A stretch of DNA of 54,596 nucleotides, from assembly GCA_027491335.1 (NCBI GenBank), contig JAIXWJ010000008.1:1-54596 (forward strand). Direction: 5' to 3'. Both the position numbers and the translations under genes were made by a program. The stretch is from Actinomycetes bacterium. GTDB taxonomy: Bacteria > Actinomycetota > Acidimicrobiia > Acidimicrobiales > Ilumatobacteraceae. This document shows positions 31,725 to 40,045 of this stretch, piece after piece (the stretch's first letter is position 1; each line of letters starts with the position of its first letter). Below the pieces are notes generated by a model that ran no database searches, had not been told where the DNA came from, and saw only the letters and a program-made list of their open reading frames with translations.

Positions 31725-32383
31725 GAGTGTCCTCCCTGGCCCGTGGTCGACGCGAAGTCGAATCGATTGATGTCATGCGGAGCGCCGAGTAGGTGAAGGG
31801 TGTCGCCCTCTTGGATCAACTTCGATCCGGCCGGCATCTCGGACTCACCATTGCGGGTGAGCAGAACCACTCTGATGTCGCGCTCACCGAATGCCGACAC
31901 GGTCGTGCCCGCGATCGCGCCCGGTACTCGACGTTCGACGAGCACGAACTTGGTGGTGGGATCGGTCCATTCCGACTCGCCACGATCCGGCATCACGAGA
32001 GAGAGAATCTGACTACTGGCCCAGGCGACGGTGGCGACGGTGGCAATTCCGAGACGTTGGTAGATGGCCGCCCGCCGCGGGTCGTAAATGCGGGCCACCA
32101 CGGAGTCCACTGCGAACATTTCACGAGCGACGCGGGCGATCAGAATGTTGGAGTTGTCTCCGTTGGTGACGGCGACCACCGCGCTCGAGGCGGTGATTCC
32201 GGCCGAGAGAAGTACTTCTCGGTCGAATCCGATTCCCACCACGGTGCGGCCGGTGAAGTCATCTCCCAGTCGACGAAAAGCATCGGCGTTGCGGTCGATG
32301 ACCACCACGTCGTGTCCCGTGTTCGATAGCTCTCGGGCGACGGTCGAACCAACGCGACCACAACCGACGACGATCATGTGCAT
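31721..32383 (-). CDS. TrkA/Ktr-type potassium-uptake regulatory protein (first copy)
   Basis: 220 residues with the NAD-binding start MIVVGCGRVGSTVAREL, VVIDRNADAFRRL and an RCK-C half (VLVERRVPGAIAGTTVSAFGERD). It forms the probable heterodimer partner of the next gene. Its ATG overlaps the permease stop (TGATG), so stoichiometric production with the permease is likely. Confidence 0.88.
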   Translation of the reverse strand: MHMIVVGCGRVGSTVARELSNTGHDVVVIDRNADAFRRLGDDFTGRTVVGIGFDREVLLSAGITASSAVVAVTNGDNSNILIARVAREMFAVDSVVARIYDPRRAAIYQRLGIATVATVAWASSQILSLVMPDRGESEWTDPTTKFVLVERRVPGAIAGTTVSAFGERDIRVVLLTRNGESEMPAGSKLIQEGDTLHLLGAPHDINRFDFASTTGQGGHS

Positions 32384-34254
32384 CAGAAATCCTCTCTACT
32401 TGTTTCACGGTTCATGTGGATCGGGACGGACACCACGGCGGTGTGCGGACGATGAAGGAGACGCGCCTTCAGAGCGAATGCGCTTCCGTTGTGCAGCCAT
32501 TGCGAGCGCCACGAGGTGACGAACTCGGGGATGACCACGGTGATGATGTCGTCTTGATGCTCGGCGTCGAGTTCGTCGAGGAACTGCATGACGGGTCGGG
32601 TGAGTTCTCGATACGGCGAGTAGACGGTGTGGAGAGTGATGGGCACCTTGAATTCGGCCCACTGCTTCTCGATGCGTAGTCGATCCTCGTCGCCCGTGGC
32701 CACGGTGACGGCCACCAAACGGTCGGGATTGAGGGACTTGGCGTACTGCAAGCCATGAAGAACGCCCTTGTTGATTCCTCCGACCAGCACGACCATGGTG
32801 TGCGTTTCCCGGCGGGGCCAGTATCCCGGCTCGGCCACGACGCTCTCGCGACCTCGGTCGTAGTGCCCGCCGATGGTTCGGAAGGCGAAGACCATGAGAG
32901 GTATGAGGATCGCCGGGACGAACGCGCCCTCGGTGAACTTCGAGACAACCACAATGACGGCGATTCCGCCCGTGGTCACCGCACCGACGGCGTTGATCGC
33001 GAGCCCGAGTCGCCAGTTGTTCTCGCGATGCTTCAGATGATGTCGCACCATGCCCGACTGGCTCAGCGTGAAGCCGGTGAACACACCGAAGGCGTAGAGC
33101 GGGATCAGCTTCGAGATGTCACCGTTGAACACCACGATGAGGATTCCCGCGACGGCCGCCAGGAAGATGACACCATTGGAGAACACGAGGCGAGCGCCCC
33201 GGTTGAAGAACTGGCGGGGCAGGTAGCCGTCACGAGCGATGATCGAGGCCAGGCGAGGGAAGTCCGCGTAGGCGGTGTTGGCCGCGAGGATCAGAATGAG
33301 GAAAGTCGCGATCATCGTCATCCAGAAGAGAATGCCCTTGCCTCCGTAGAGGTACTCCGCCATCAAGCCGAGGCCGTTGCCATCGTTCTCGCCGCGGAAG
33401 GGCTGGAGATGGGAGGCGAGCACGGACACCCCAAGGAAACACGTTCCGAGGATCACGCCCATCCACACGAGGGTCGTGGCGGCGTTGCGGCTCTCCGGCT
33501 TCTCGAACGCCGGCACTCCGTTGGACACCGCCTCCACCCCCGACAATGCGACGGCTCCCGACGAGAAGGCTCGCAGCAGGACCAGAAGACCGAGTGACTC
33601 GGCGCCATCGCGGATCTCCCGGGCTTCGGGGCTCAGCAGATCGACCGGGATGGGGCCGATGTCCTGGATGAAGATTCGATACAAGCCGGTCACGATGAGC
33701 ACGATGAGCATGACGATGTAGAAGTAGGTGGGACCGGCGAACGCGGCCCCGGACTCCTTCACGCCGCGGAGGTTCATCACGGTCATGATGACCACGCACA
33801 ACAGACAGATCGGCACCGTCCATTGGGTGTCGAATCCGGTGGCGGTGCGAATGGCCAGGACGCCTCCGGCAACGCTCACCGCCACGGTGAGGATGTAGTC
33901 GACCAACAACGATGCGCCGGCGACCAAGGAAGGCGTCCTTCCGAGGTTCTCGCGACTGACGATGTACGCGCCACCTCCCGATGGATACGCGAAGATGGTC
34001 TGGCGATACGACGTGACGACGATCGCCAAGAGCACTCCGACGACGACCGCGATCGGCGAGAGCAGATCGAAGGCCATTCCCCCGATTCCGGCGTGGAGAA
34101 CGAGCACCACGAGGATCTCGTCGGTGGCGTACGCGGTGGAAGAGATGGCGTCGGAGGCGAAAACCGGAAGAGCAATGAACTTTCGTAGACGCTGATGTTC
34201 CTCTTCCGCGCTCGAGATCGGCTGGCCGAGAAGAATCTTCTTGAGTGAACTCAC
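32383..34254 (-). CDS. APC-superfamily permease, KimA-like (probable K+ importer)
   Basis: 623 residues, about twelve helices plus a cytoplasmic C-terminal domain of ~150 residues. The N-terminus LPVFASDAISSTAYATDEILVVL is typical of the KimA/YdaO branch of the APC family, which imports K+ with protons. Also seen are YPSGGGAYIVSRENLG and GVEAVSNGVPAFEKPES. The C-terminal region (MVVLVGGINKGVLHGLQYAKSLNPDRLVAV) resembles a universal-stress-type fold, as in KimA. GTG start; CAGAGT 7 nt upstream is a weak -10. Two TrkA genes follow directly and kdpDE-like genes precede it, all supporting potassium rather than amino-acid transport. The alternative is an amino-acid permease. Confidence 0.82.
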   Translation of the reverse strand: MSSLKKILLGQPISSAEEEHQRLRKFIALPVFASDAISSTAYATDEILVVLVLHAGIGGMAFDLLSPIAVVVGVLLAIVVTSYRQTIFAYPSGGGAYIVSRENLGRTPSLVAGASLLVDYILTVAVSVAGGVLAIRTATGFDTQWTVPICLLCVVIMTVMNLRGVKESGAAFAGPTYFYIVMLIVLIVTGLYRIFIQDIGPIPVDLLSPEAREIRDGAESLGLLVLLRAFSSGAVALSGVEAVSNGVPAFEKPESRNAATTLVWMGVILGTCFLGVSVLASHLQPFRGENDGNGLGLMAEYLYGGKGILFWMTMIATFLILILAANTAYADFPRLASIIARDGYLPRQFFNRGARLVFSNGVIFLAAVAGILIVVFNGDISKLIPLYAFGVFTGFTLSQSGMVRHHLKHRENNWRLGLAINAVGAVTTGGIAVIVVVSKFTEGAFVPAILIPLMVFAFRTIGGHYDRGRESVVAEPGYWPRRETHTMVVLVGGINKGVLHGLQYAKSLNPDRLVAVTVATGDEDRLRIEKQWAEFKVPITLHTVYSPYRELTRPVMQFLDELDAEHQDDIITVVIPEFVTSWRSQWLHNGSAFALKARLLHRPHTAVVSVPIHMNRETSREDF

Positions 34255-34273
34255 CGGACCACTCTGCCCGACT

Positions 34274-34292
34274 CACCGAATGGAACTCGGTG
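34274..34292. other. Hairpin in front of the KimA-like gene
   Basis: CACCGA-ATGGAAC-TCGGTG, 6-bp arms, in the 52-bp gap between the kdpE-like stop and the permease start. It could be a terminator of the two-component operon or a regulator-binding site upstream of the permease promoter. Weak evidence for either. Confidence 0.3.
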
Positions 34293-34306
34293 CCGTTAGC
34301 GGAGAA

Positions 34307-34993
34307 TTAGCGACCCTGTGACGGCGTGAATCGATAGCCCATTCCCACTTCGGTTCGGAAGTAGCGCGGTTGGGCCGGAATCGGTTCGAGTTTGCGTCTG
34401 ATGTGGGTGAGGTGGACCCGCAAGTAGTTGGTCTCGGTGCCGTATTGGGGGCCCCAGACCGCTTGAAGTATCTCGCGACTGGTGACGAGGCGATCGGGGT
34501 TGCGCACGAGGTACTCGACGAGACTCCATTCGGTCGGCGTCAACTTCACCTCGCCGTCGGAGTTGGTGGCACGACTCGCGACGAGGTCGACGGTGAAGTG
34601 TTCCGTGACGATCACGGGATCCTCGGAAGAAGGAGCGTGTCGACGCAGGGTCGCTCGAAGGCGAGCCAGTAGTTCACCCATGCCGAACGGCTTCGTCACA
34701 TAGTCGTCGGCCCCCGCGTCGAGCGCCGCCACCTTGTCGAGCTCGGTGTCACGCGCCGACAACACGATGATCGGAGTCGCGGTCCAATGGCGCAGCGACT
34801 CGATGACGTCGAGACCCGACATGTCGGGGAGACCGAGGTCGAGGATGATCAGATCGGGTCGTTGGGTCGACGCCGATGCGAGAGCTTGCGTGCCGTCCGC
34901 GACAAGGTCCACTTCGTAGCCACGTGCCTTCAAGTTGGCCCCGAGGGTGCGGCGAAGACTGGGTTCGTCCTCGACGCACAGAATGCGGGTCAT
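34307..34993 (-). CDS. kdpE: KdpE-like response regulator
   Basis: 228 residues, OmpR family. The receiver is intact: acids E8-D9-E10, phospho-Asp52 in IILDLGLPDMSG and Lys101 in VTKPFG. The winged helix ends RKLEPIPAQPRYFRTEVGMGYRF, a KdpE-type ending. It overlaps the sensor kinase gene by 4 bp. No kdpFABC follows. The next gene is the KimA-like permease, a probable target. Confidence 0.85.
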   Translation of the reverse strand: MTRILCVEDEPSLRRTLGANLKARGYEVDLVADGTQALASASTQRPDLIILDLGLPDMSGLDVIESLRHWTATPIIVLSARDTELDKVAALDAGADDYVTKPFGMGELLARLRATLRRHAPSSEDPVIVTEHFTVDLVASRATNSDGEVKLTPTEWSLVEYLVRNPDRLVTSREILQAVWGPQYGTETNYLRVHLTHIRRKLEPIPAQPRYFRTEVGMGYRFTPSQGR

Positions 34994-36342
34994 GTCGGCA
35001 CCTCGGCCATGGGCAGCATCGTGGCCGTGGTGAGTCCACCTCCGGGTGTCTCGCGAAGTTCGAGTCGGCCACCAACGGCGGCCAACAGCCGGTCGGCGAT
35101 GGCCAAACCCAGACCGAGACCACCGGCCTGCTTGGTGTCGTCGAGTCGGTGGAACGGGCGGATCACCACGTGGTGCTGGGACGCGGGGATCCCCGGACCG
35201 TTGTCGATGACGCAGATCTCGATCTCGTCGCCGACCGCTCGACCGGTGACGGTGACCTTGGCGCCCGCCGGCGAGTATTTGAGGGCATTGCCCACGAGGT
35301 TGTCGAGGGCCCTCTCCACGAGGGCCGCGTCGATGCGCACATCCGGGAGATCATGGGGGACCCGCACATCGAGCCGCTCCGGGTCGCCATGGTCGGCGAC
35401 CACCACTTCGATGATGGATCCGATCGACATCGGACGCGGGATCGGAGTCAGGACACCGGCTTCCAGTCGACCGAGATCGAGAAGGTTGGTGATGAGACGG
35501 GTGAGTCGATCGGTGTCGTTCTCGATGGAGGCGAGGAATTCATCCTCCGCGTCCTCGGTCCACGCCACATCATCCTGACGAAGGCTGGATACCGCGGCCT
35601 TGATGTTGGCCAACGGAGTGCGGAGATCATGGGACACCGATCGCAGAATCGCGGTCCGCAACTCGTCGGCGCGCGAGAGCGACTCGGCTTCGAGGGCGAG
35701 TCGTCGCATCTCTCGTTGTTCGATCGACTTTCCCAACTGGGCGATGAACGAGTGAAGCAGTCGGAGATCGTCGGAGTCGAGCGCCGCACCTTCGGTGGCC
35801 AGAACGACTCCCGGAGCGACGTCGTGGATGGTTGCGTCGCGATCGAGCGTTTCCCCGTCGTCGACGAGTGTCACCCTGTCGAACGAGAAGGTCTCACCAA
35901 TGAGTTCGACGATTTGGTCCACCGAGTCGAACTGACTCAATTCGGCCAGACGAGCGAGGGCTCGGGACTCGTGCTCGGCGCGGGCCGCTTGTTTGGCACG
36001 ACGAGCGGCGAGCGAGACGAATGCGGAAACGATGGTGGACACCGAAACGAACACGATCAGTTCGACGATGTTCTCGCCACTGTTGATTCGAAAGGTGTGA
36101 TACGGCGGAATGATGAACCAGTTCGCGACACCGGGAGAGATGACGGCCGCGAGTAGACCCGGATTGCGTCCCGCCAAGGCGGTCGTCGCCACGACACCGA
36201 GGAGATAAAGCGACAACGACGTGCCCACGGAGGTGTCCTCGCGAATTGGAACGAGGGCCACCGTGAGCAACGCGATCACGACGACCGCGATCGGATAACC
36301 CGAGCCAATCGTCAGGATCCTTTTCGCACGAGACCGATCCAC
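34990..36342 (-). CDS. KdpD-like sensor histidine kinase lacking the N-terminal KdpD domain
   Basis: 450 residues. It starts with a DUF4118 membrane module of four helices (NPGLLAAVISPGVANWFIIPPYHTF), then a GAF-like linker, the H-box SVSHDLRTPLANIKAAVSSL and ATPase motifs NLVGNALKYSP, VIDNGPGIP and GGLGLGLAIADRL. Full-length KdpD (~890 residues) has an extra N-terminal KdpD-sensor/USP part, which is missing here. GTG start with CAGACT 7 nt upstream as a possible -10. It should phosphorylate the overlapping kdpE product in response to K+ or turgor. Confidence 0.85.
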   Translation of the reverse strand: MDRSRAKRILTIGSGYPIAVVVIALLTVALVPIREDTSVGTSLSLYLLGVVATTALAGRNPGLLAAVISPGVANWFIIPPYHTFRINSGENIVELIVFVSVSTIVSAFVSLAARRAKQAARAEHESRALARLAELSQFDSVDQIVELIGETFSFDRVTLVDDGETLDRDATIHDVAPGVVLATEGAALDSDDLRLLHSFIAQLGKSIEQREMRRLALEAESLSRADELRTAILRSVSHDLRTPLANIKAAVSSLRQDDVAWTEDAEDEFLASIENDTDRLTRLITNLLDLGRLEAGVLTPIPRPMSIGSIIEVVVADHGDPERLDVRVPHDLPDVRIDAALVERALDNLVGNALKYSPAGAKVTVTGRAVGDEIEICVIDNGPGIPASQHHVVIRPFHRLDDTKQAGGLGLGLAIADRLLAAVGGRLELRETPGGGLTTATMLPMAEVPT

Positions 36343-36391
36343 GATGTCAGTCTGCCGTGTCGAGGCTGGTGGGAGTGCGCGACCCTATTGT

Positions 36392-37612
36392 TCAGATGCG
36401 TTCGATGAGCGTGCCGGTTCCGAGACCGCCACCGCAGCACATGGAGATGATCCCGTACTTGCCACCGGTGCGCTCGAGCTCGTAGAGCGCCTTGGTGGTG
36501 AGGATCACTCCGGTTCCACCCAGCGGGTGACCGAGGGCCACCGCACCGCCGTTGGGGTTGGTCTTGGCCAGATCGGCGCCGAGCTCCTTGGCCCAGGCCA
36601 ACACGACCGACGCGAACGCCTCGTTGATTTCGAAGGTGTCGATCTGATCGATCGTGAGGTTGTTGCGCTCGAGCAAACGCTGCGTGGCGTCGATGGGGCC
36701 GGTGAGCATGAGCACCGGATCCACGCCCACGAGACAGCTGTCGACCACCTTGGCGCGCGGCTTCAGGCCGAGCTCGTTGGCCTTCTCCAGCGTCATCATC
36801 AGCACGGCGCCGGCACCATCGCTGATCTGGGACGAGTTGCCCGCGGTGTGAACACCGTTCTCGCGCGCCACCGGATTGAGGGTCTGCAACTTCTCGAGCG
36901 TGGTCTCGCGAATGCCCTCGTCGCGAGCGACCTTGTGCGTGGTGCCGGTGGGCTTGCCGTCGTCTCCCAGATCGGGGGCGTCGACCACGATGTACTGACC
37001 GGCGAAACGATCCTCGGCCCACGCGCGGGCCGCGCGCTGCTGCGACTCGAGACCGAACGCGTCGGTGTCGGCGCGGGTGATGTCCCACTTGTCGGCGATG
37101 CGCTCGGCACCCTCGAACTGAGTGGTGAACTCGAAGTGCTCGAAGTAGCTCTTGCTCACGGCCTTGCCGAGAGACTCGAACTCCTTGGTCTTGGGGTTCT
37201 TGGTGTACGCGTTCGAGTTGCTTCCGATCGGAACGGTGCTCATCGACTCCACGCCACAGGCCATCGCGACGTCGACCACGCCCGAGGCGATGAGCGAGGC
37301 GGCGAGGCTGGTGGCCTGCTGGCTGGATCCGCACTGGGTGTCGACGGTGGTGCAAGCGGTGGTCATGGGCAATCCGGCCGACAACCACGCGGTGCGGGTG
37401 ATGTTGAACGACTGCGCACCGACCTGGCTGACGTTGCCACCGACGACCTGCTCGATCTTGGACGGATCGATGCCGGTGCGGTCGACGATGGCCTTCTGAA
37501 CGAGGCCGAGAAGATCGGACGGGTGCAGAGTGGACAGACCACCGTTCTTGCGACCGACCGGGGTACGGACGGCATCGACGATGACAACGGTGCGGGGGCT
37601 GTGATTCGACAT
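36392..37612 (-). CDS. Acetyl-CoA C-acyltransferase (thiolase), FadA6-like
   Basis: 406 residues; it cleaves 3-ketoacyl-CoA with CoA. Active-site Cys is in TVDTQCGSSQQA, His in GGAVALGHPLGGTG and the second Cys in SMCCGGGLGTG. The active-site wording and the regions HPSDLL, QISDGAGAVLMMTLE and DPVLMLTGPIDATQ are close to mycobacterial FadA6, a thiolase of the steroid C/D-ring pathway, so a similar substrate is plausible. Upstream ATGs exist at 37621 and 37624, but TATGAT (37625-37620) lies 8 nt before ATG 37612, which fixes the start. Its promoter overlaps that of nudC. Confidence 0.9.
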   Translation of the reverse strand: MSNHSPRTVVIVDAVRTPVGRKNGGLSTLHPSDLLGLVQKAIVDRTGIDPSKIEQVVGGNVSQVGAQSFNITRTAWLSAGLPMTTACTTVDTQCGSSQQATSLAASLIASGVVDVAMACGVESMSTVPIGSNSNAYTKNPKTKEFESLGKAVSKSYFEHFEFTTQFEGAERIADKWDITRADTDAFGLESQQRAARAWAEDRFAGQYIVVDAPDLGDDGKPTGTTHKVARDEGIRETTLEKLQTLNPVARENGVHTAGNSSQISDGAGAVLMMTLEKANELGLKPRAKVVDSCLVGVDPVLMLTGPIDATQRLLERNNLTIDQIDTFEINEAFASVVLAWAKELGADLAKTNPNGGAVALGHPLGGTGVILTTKALYELERTGGKYGIISMCCGGGLGTGTLIERI

Positions 37613-37619
37613 GTGCGCC

Positions 37620-37629
37620 ATCATAAGGT
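37620..37629. promoter_or_regulatory. Overlapping divergent -10 boxes of the thiolase gene and nudC
   Basis: Minus strand TATGAT (37625-37620) ends 8 nt before the thiolase ATG. Plus strand TAAGGT (37624-37629) ends 8 nt before the nudC ATG. They share TA at 37624-37625, the same geometry as at 7932-7941. Confidence 0.6.
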
Positions 37630-37636
37630 CGGGGGC

Positions 37637-38449
37637 ATGAACTCTCCCCACGAGGCGTCGATTTCCCGGCTCAGTCGATTCGAGCCGGGCATGTCGGTGC
37701 CGGACGAACCCGCCGGTCACCGTTTCTTCCACGTGGTGGGGGCCTCGGTGTGGGTCCATCACGAACCGGCTGATCCGGATTTCGGAGTCCACTTCCTCGG
37801 AACGCTCGACGGCCACGCCTGCTGGGGAGTCGACGTGCCCCATGGAAGCGACCCATCCGATGGTGCCGCTCTCGATCTGTTCAGCTTCTTCGGTCGCGCC
37901 AGCGAGGACGACTGGTTGGTCGCCGGTCGCGCGGTGCAATTGGTGGAATGGGCGCGCACCCATCGGTTCTGCGGTCGATGCGGAGAGCCCACGGTGGCGG
38001 CGGCCAACGAGCGAGCCATGAAGTGTCCGCGTTGCAACCTGATGAACTTCCCGCGATTGGCGCCGGCGATGATCACGCTGGTGACCCGCGGCGAACCCGG
38101 CCCGGATCAGGAGGCGCTGTTGGCTCGTGGCGTGCAGTTCCGCGCGCCGCTGTACAGCTGTCTCGCCGGTTTCGTCGAGCCGGGAGAAACCCTCGAGGGC
38201 GCGGTCATTCGCGAGGTGCGCGAAGAGGTCGGTGTCGATGTGGGAATGGTGCGATACATGGGGAGTCAGCCGTGGCCCTTCCCGCACAGCTTGATGCTGG
38301 GCTTTCGCGCGCAGTGGATCGGTGGCGACATCGTCTGCGACCCGAGCGAGATCGTGGACGCGAACTGGTATCGCAAGGACGCGCTGCCGAACATTCCGCC
38401 GGGCATCTCGATCGCCCGCAAACTCATCGACGCCTGGTTGAGCGAGTGA
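37637..38449 (+). CDS. nudC: NAD(+) diphosphatase / RNA deNADding Nudix enzyme
   Basis: 270 residues. It hydrolyses NAD(H) to NMN and AMP and can remove NAD caps from RNA. Hallmarks are the zinc ribbon FCGRCGEP...MKCPRCNLMNFPR, the Nudix box GFVEPGETLEGAVIREVREEVGV and the NudC-specific SQPWPFPHSLMLGF. The frame is open far upstream over the thiolase antisense strand. ATG 37637 with the TAAGGT -10 is the supported start. Confidence 0.92.
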   Translation: MNSPHEASISRLSRFEPGMSVPDEPAGHRFFHVVGASVWVHHEPADPDFGVHFLGTLDGHACWGVDVPHGSDPSDGAALDLFSFFGRASEDDWLVAGRAVQLVEWARTHRFCGRCGEPTVAAANERAMKCPRCNLMNFPRLAPAMITLVTRGEPGPDQEALLARGVQFRAPLYSCLAGFVEPGETLEGAVIREVREEVGVDVGMVRYMGSQPWPFPHSLMLGFRAQWIGGDIVCDPSEIVDANWYRKDALPNIPPGISIARKLIDAWLSE

Positions 38450-38475
38450 GTCCGACGGGCGAGTAGTTTCGCCCC

Positions 38476-39381
38476 ATGACTCTCACCAAGAACTCGCTCG
38501 GCAAGCTGGGCCTGTGGACGTTCCAGCTCGACATGCAACCGATGAAGGAGGCGCAGCGCGCCGCCGCCGCGATCGAGGAATTGGGATTCGGTGCGGTGTG
38601 GGTCCCCGAGGCCGTGGGCCGTGAACCGTTCGCCTCGTGCGGCTTGTTGTTGTCGGCCACCGAGAAGCTGATCATGGCCACCGGAATCGCGTCCTTGCAC
38701 GCCCGTTCGGCGATGACCATGGCGGCGGGGCAGAAGACCCTCACCGAGGCCTTTCCCGATCGGTTCCTGTTGGGCATCGGTGTCAGTCACCAGCCCGCCG
38801 TCGAAGGGTTTCACGGCGCGGCGTACGGCAAGCCGTACTCGAACATGGTGTCGTACCTCGACGCGATGGATCGCAGCCTGTTCTTCGCCGCCGGTCCCAC
38901 CGAATCACCCGCGCGTTGTCTGGCGGCCCTCGGTCCGAAGATGTTGAAGTTGGCCGCCGAGCGCACGTTGGGGGCGCATCCGTACTTCGTGCCGGTCGAG
39001 CACACGCCCATCGCTCGCGCGGCCATGGGTCCCGACGCTTTGCTGGCTCCCGAGCAGGCCGTGGTGTTCAGCACCGATCCCACCGAGGCGCGCGCCATCG
39101 CTCGTGGATTCATGTCCACCTACATGGGTCTTCCCAACTACACGAACAACCTTCGTCGTCTCGGTTGGGGTGACGAAGATCTGTCCACTCCCAACGGTCC
39201 CTCCGACAAGTTGGTGGACGCCATCGTGGCGTGGGGCACCCTCGACGACATTCACGCGCGCATCAAGGCGCACCTCGACGGTGGAGCGGACCACGTCTGC
39301 GTGCAGGTTCTGTCGGCGAACCCCACCGCGGTGACGATGAACGAGTTCCGCGAACTCGCGACGCTGATTCCGGAGCTCTGA
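38476..39381 (+). CDS. LLM-class (F420-type) oxidoreductase
   Basis: 301 residues, luciferase-like TIM barrel. Seen: ELGFGAVWVPEAVGREPFA, LIMATGIASLHARSAMTMAAG, LTEAFPDRFLLGIGVSH and the LNVxQ-like ending DHVCVQVLSANP. Many actinobacterial members use coenzyme F420, but the cofactor is not proven by these motifs. TAGTTT (38464-38469) lies 7 nt before the ATG. It stands alone next to acyl-CoA catabolism genes. Confidence 0.85.
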   Translation: MTLTKNSLGKLGLWTFQLDMQPMKEAQRAAAAIEELGFGAVWVPEAVGREPFASCGLLLSATEKLIMATGIASLHARSAMTMAAGQKTLTEAFPDRFLLGIGVSHQPAVEGFHGAAYGKPYSNMVSYLDAMDRSLFFAAGPTESPARCLAALGPKMLKLAAERTLGAHPYFVPVEHTPIARAAMGPDALLAPEQAVVFSTDPTEARAIARGFMSTYMGLPNYTNNLRRLGWGDEDLSTPNGPSDKLVDAIVAWGTLDDIHARIKAHLDGGADHVCVQVLSANPTAVTMNEFRELATLIPEL

Positions 39382-39408
39382 CGACCTCCGAAGTCGCGAC
39401 GCGTGGCG

Positions 39409-40044
39409 TCAGACGTGTCCGGTGATGATGCCGAAGATGAGCGTCGCCAACGTATCGCGGATGGTCGATTTGCTCGATCCGCGCTTGGCCATCTCGGGTT
39501 GATATCCGAGCAGGCGCTCGCACATGGCCACGACGGCCGCGGCGGTGGTGAACGGATCGAGCGAGTTCGGTAGCCGGCCGGCGGCCACACCCTCGCGGAT
39601 CATGTTCTGCAGGGAGTCCATCAGCAACAGGTTGGCTTCGGTGCGCACCTTGCGGAAGTGGCGGTCGCCTTCCTCGGCCTTGAGGTTGCGCACGCGCAAC
39701 ACCGCTCGATGAGTGTCCCAGAACGTCATGTACGCATCGACGAAATCGCCCGCTCGCTTCAGGCCGTCGGTCTGGGTCCAGCCGGGCGTCAGATGATCCA
39801 CCAAGGGCTTCTCGTCCTCGGTGGCTTCGACGGCCAATTCGAGGATGGCTTCATCCACGTCGTTGAAGTAGTGGTAGAAGGTGGCCGGCGAGGTTCCGAT
39901 CTCGCGGGAGATGTCGACGACCCGCAGATCGAGGATGCCCTGTTCGGTGAGCAACTTGGAGGTGGCATCCAACAGTTTGCGACGGGTGGCTTGGGCGCGC
40001 GCCCCGATCACTCGCCCGTCGGCCGCGTGGATGTCATCGCTCAT
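39409..40044 (-). CDS. TetR family transcriptional regulator
   Basis: 211 residues. The N-terminal HTH reads ATRRKLLDATSKLLTEQGILDLRVVDISREIGTSPATFYHYFNDVDEAI, followed by an all-helical ligand domain. It is the last gene of a five-gene minus-strand unit (alcohol dehydrogenase, acyl-CoA ligase, two SDRs, regulator) with gaps of 1-25 bp or overlaps. The palindrome TCTGAC-N5-GTCAGA in front of the first gene and before two more catabolic operons is therefore a good candidate for its operator. The likely ligand is an acyl-CoA intermediate. That link is inference. Confidence 0.87.
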   Translation of the reverse strand: MSDDIHAADGRVIGARAQATRRKLLDATSKLLTEQGILDLRVVDISREIGTSPATFYHYFNDVDEAILELAVEATEDEKPLVDHLTPGWTQTDGLKRAGDFVDAYMTFWDTHRAVLRVRNLKAEEGDRHFRKVRTEANLLLMDSLQNMIREGVAAGRLPNSLDPFTTAAAVVAMCERLLGYQPEMAKRGSSKSTIRDTLATLIFGIITGHV

Positions 40045-40045
40045 G

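Noticed and set aside
34255..34306. A c-di-AMP (ydaO/kimA-type) riboswitch in front of the KimA-like gene.
   Set aside because: Only 52 bp separate the genes and hold one 6-bp hairpin, far too short for that riboswitch.
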